Assembly (NCBI GenBank): GCA_038326325.1
Contig: JBBQJW010000013.1
Location: 1-64,000 of the forward strand
DNA: 64,000 nt
From: UBA10324 sp038326325
GTDB lineage: Bacteria; Bacteroidota; Bacteroidia; Chitinophagales; UBA10324
Reading direction: 5' to 3'
Shown here: positions 63,564 to 64,000 of the stretch, in pieces
Numbering within the stretch: position 1 is the first letter of the stretch
How the letters are laid out: the number at the start of each line of letters is the position of its first letter
The notes under the pieces: model-generated
Seen by the model: the letters and a program-made list of their open reading frames with translations, nothing else
What the model was told of the DNA's origin: nothing
Database searches by the model: none
Program-made: the position numbers and the translations under genes

Positions 63564-64000
63564 TCAGTGCCGTACAATCAGTTTTATCATTTTGTTGGAA
63601 TTACCATTCGTCATTATTGCCATGTATAACCCATCGGCCAATTCAGAAACGGAATAACGAAAATCTGAACCCGGGTTTTCTTTTTGCATCACTAAAGAAC
63701 CCAGTGAGTTATAAATGCTGAGTGTAACAGCCGAAGGTTTTGTATTGTTGAAATGAAAATTCAGGAACCCGTCTGAAGGATTAGGGTAAACGGAAAAACT
63801 GTTGTTATCGGTTATTTCAGCAATTCCGTTTGGTTGCACTGTGAGCAATGCGTCACCGGAAGTATCGGCACACGCGGCCAAATCAACCACGCAACGAAAA
63901 ACCTCGTTATTGTTTGAAGGTGTTACAGCTGTAACAGTCAGCGTGTCGTTGTTCACACCGTTGTATTGACCGCCATTCGCGAGGTTAGAAAATCCGGAAC
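63564..64000 (-). CDS. T9SS type A sorting-domain protein, C-terminal part only
   Basis: The frame is open to the right edge of the window. It reads SGFSNLANGGQYNGVNNDTL and TAVTPSNNNEVFRCVVDLAA, an Ig/HYR-like module with Cys, then the sorting domain FSVYPNPSDGFLNFHF to NKMIKLIVRH. The rest lies beyond position 64000. It is a plausible ninth surface protein of the window. Confidence 0.85.
   Translation of the reverse strand, partial: SGFSNLANGGQYNGVNNDTLTVTAVTPSNNNEVFRCVVDLAACADTSGDALLTVQPNGIAEITDNNSFSVYPNPSDGFLNFHFNNTKPSAVTLSIYNSLGSLVMQKENPGSDFRYSVSELADGLYMAIMTNGNSNKMIKLIVRH
63921..63936. repeat. Paired motif forming a 16-bp palindrome
   Basis: TGTTACAGCTGTAACA: two copies of the dispersed heptamer, oppositely oriented and nine bases apart, form a perfect 16-bp palindrome. 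Confidence 0.8.

Larger units (their letters stand above)
11000..63936. repeat. Dispersed palindromic motif TGTWACA, about 94 copies in this span
   Basis: TGTAACA or its complement TGTTACA (palindromic about a central W) occurs throughout, usually with C or G on each side and often as AACTGTWACAGTT. Examples: 11000, 13075, 16150, 21821, 23795, 30752, 37152, 44045, 44211, 51214, 57143, 58199, 61607, 62305, 63921. Copies fall in all three codon phases: Val-Thr (T GTT ACA), Leu-Leu/Val-Leu-His (TG TTA CA, e.g. 24629, 57143), Cys-Asn-Thr (TGT AAC A, 44045). They also occur in stop codons and between genes. The first 10,999 bases hold only five. Count is by eye and may be off by a few. Confidence 0.85.

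Noticed and set aside
1..64000. tRNA, rRNA or CRISPR array
   Set aside because: No cloverleaf, rRNA block or regularly spaced direct repeats were seen by eye.

Overview
The window is from a Bacteroidota genome, probably of the Chitinophagales/Sphingobacteriales/Flavobacteriales breadth; I cannot place it more finely. The evidence is: at least seven secreted proteins with type IX secretion (T9SS) C-terminal sorting domains, the T9SS component PorQ, Bacteroidota promoters of the TTG-N18-21-TAnnTTTG kind, low G+C, and Bacteroidota-specific families (DUF5723, short ComEC, the folK-dNK pair). I see no rRNA, tRNA or CRISPR array.

Layout. 1-1.96 kb: a T9SS substrate on the minus strand. 1.96-5.31 kb: a complete 3,343-bp IS1-like element with perfect 19-bp inverted repeats and an 8-bp target duplication. 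Besides the transposase it carries a minus-strand pair, an XRE-ImmA/IrrE peptidase and a P63C-like protein, and two small ORFs. 5.4-11.05 kb: rplA-rplJ-rplL-rpoB, closed by a terminator and followed neither by rpoC nor preceded by rplK, which is unusual. 11.1-19 kb: large T9SS cell-surface proteins, including an S74 endosialidase-chaperone protein, with decayed sorting-domain fragments between them. 19-31 kb: housekeeping and metabolic genes (holin-like protein, GH114-like lipoprotein, YajQ, TPR protein, LLM oxidoreductase, etfBA, bifunctional nuclease, arfB, PLP deaminase, enoyl-CoA hydratase, comEC). 31-42.7 kb: T9SS substrates, yidC, pyrG, porQ, a CotH/lamin-tail protein, an EamA transporter. 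42.8-50.5 kb: glmM and envelope proteins. 50.6-59.2 kb: an efflux region with two PepSY-like proteins around an outer-membrane protein, then tolC-like, RND adaptor, RND pump and a YncE-like propeller, preceded by a small gene cut by an in-frame amber codon. 59.3-64 kb: sppA, folK-dNK, and an unusual HTH plus RNAP alpha-CTD-like protein set among dispersed repeats, ending in a truncated T9SS gene.

The most striking signal is not a gene. The palindromic heptamer TGTWACA (usually preceded and followed by C or G) occurs about 99 times by hand count, roughly 14 being expected from base composition. About 94 of these lie in 11.0-64 kb, near one per 560 bp, in all three codon phases, in both orientations, in stop codons and in a terminator loop. 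The first 11 kb, including all of rpoB, is almost free of it. This looks like selection or conversion acting on DNA itself (an uptake-like sequence, a methylation site or an abundant protein-binding site). A comEC homologue lies in the same window.
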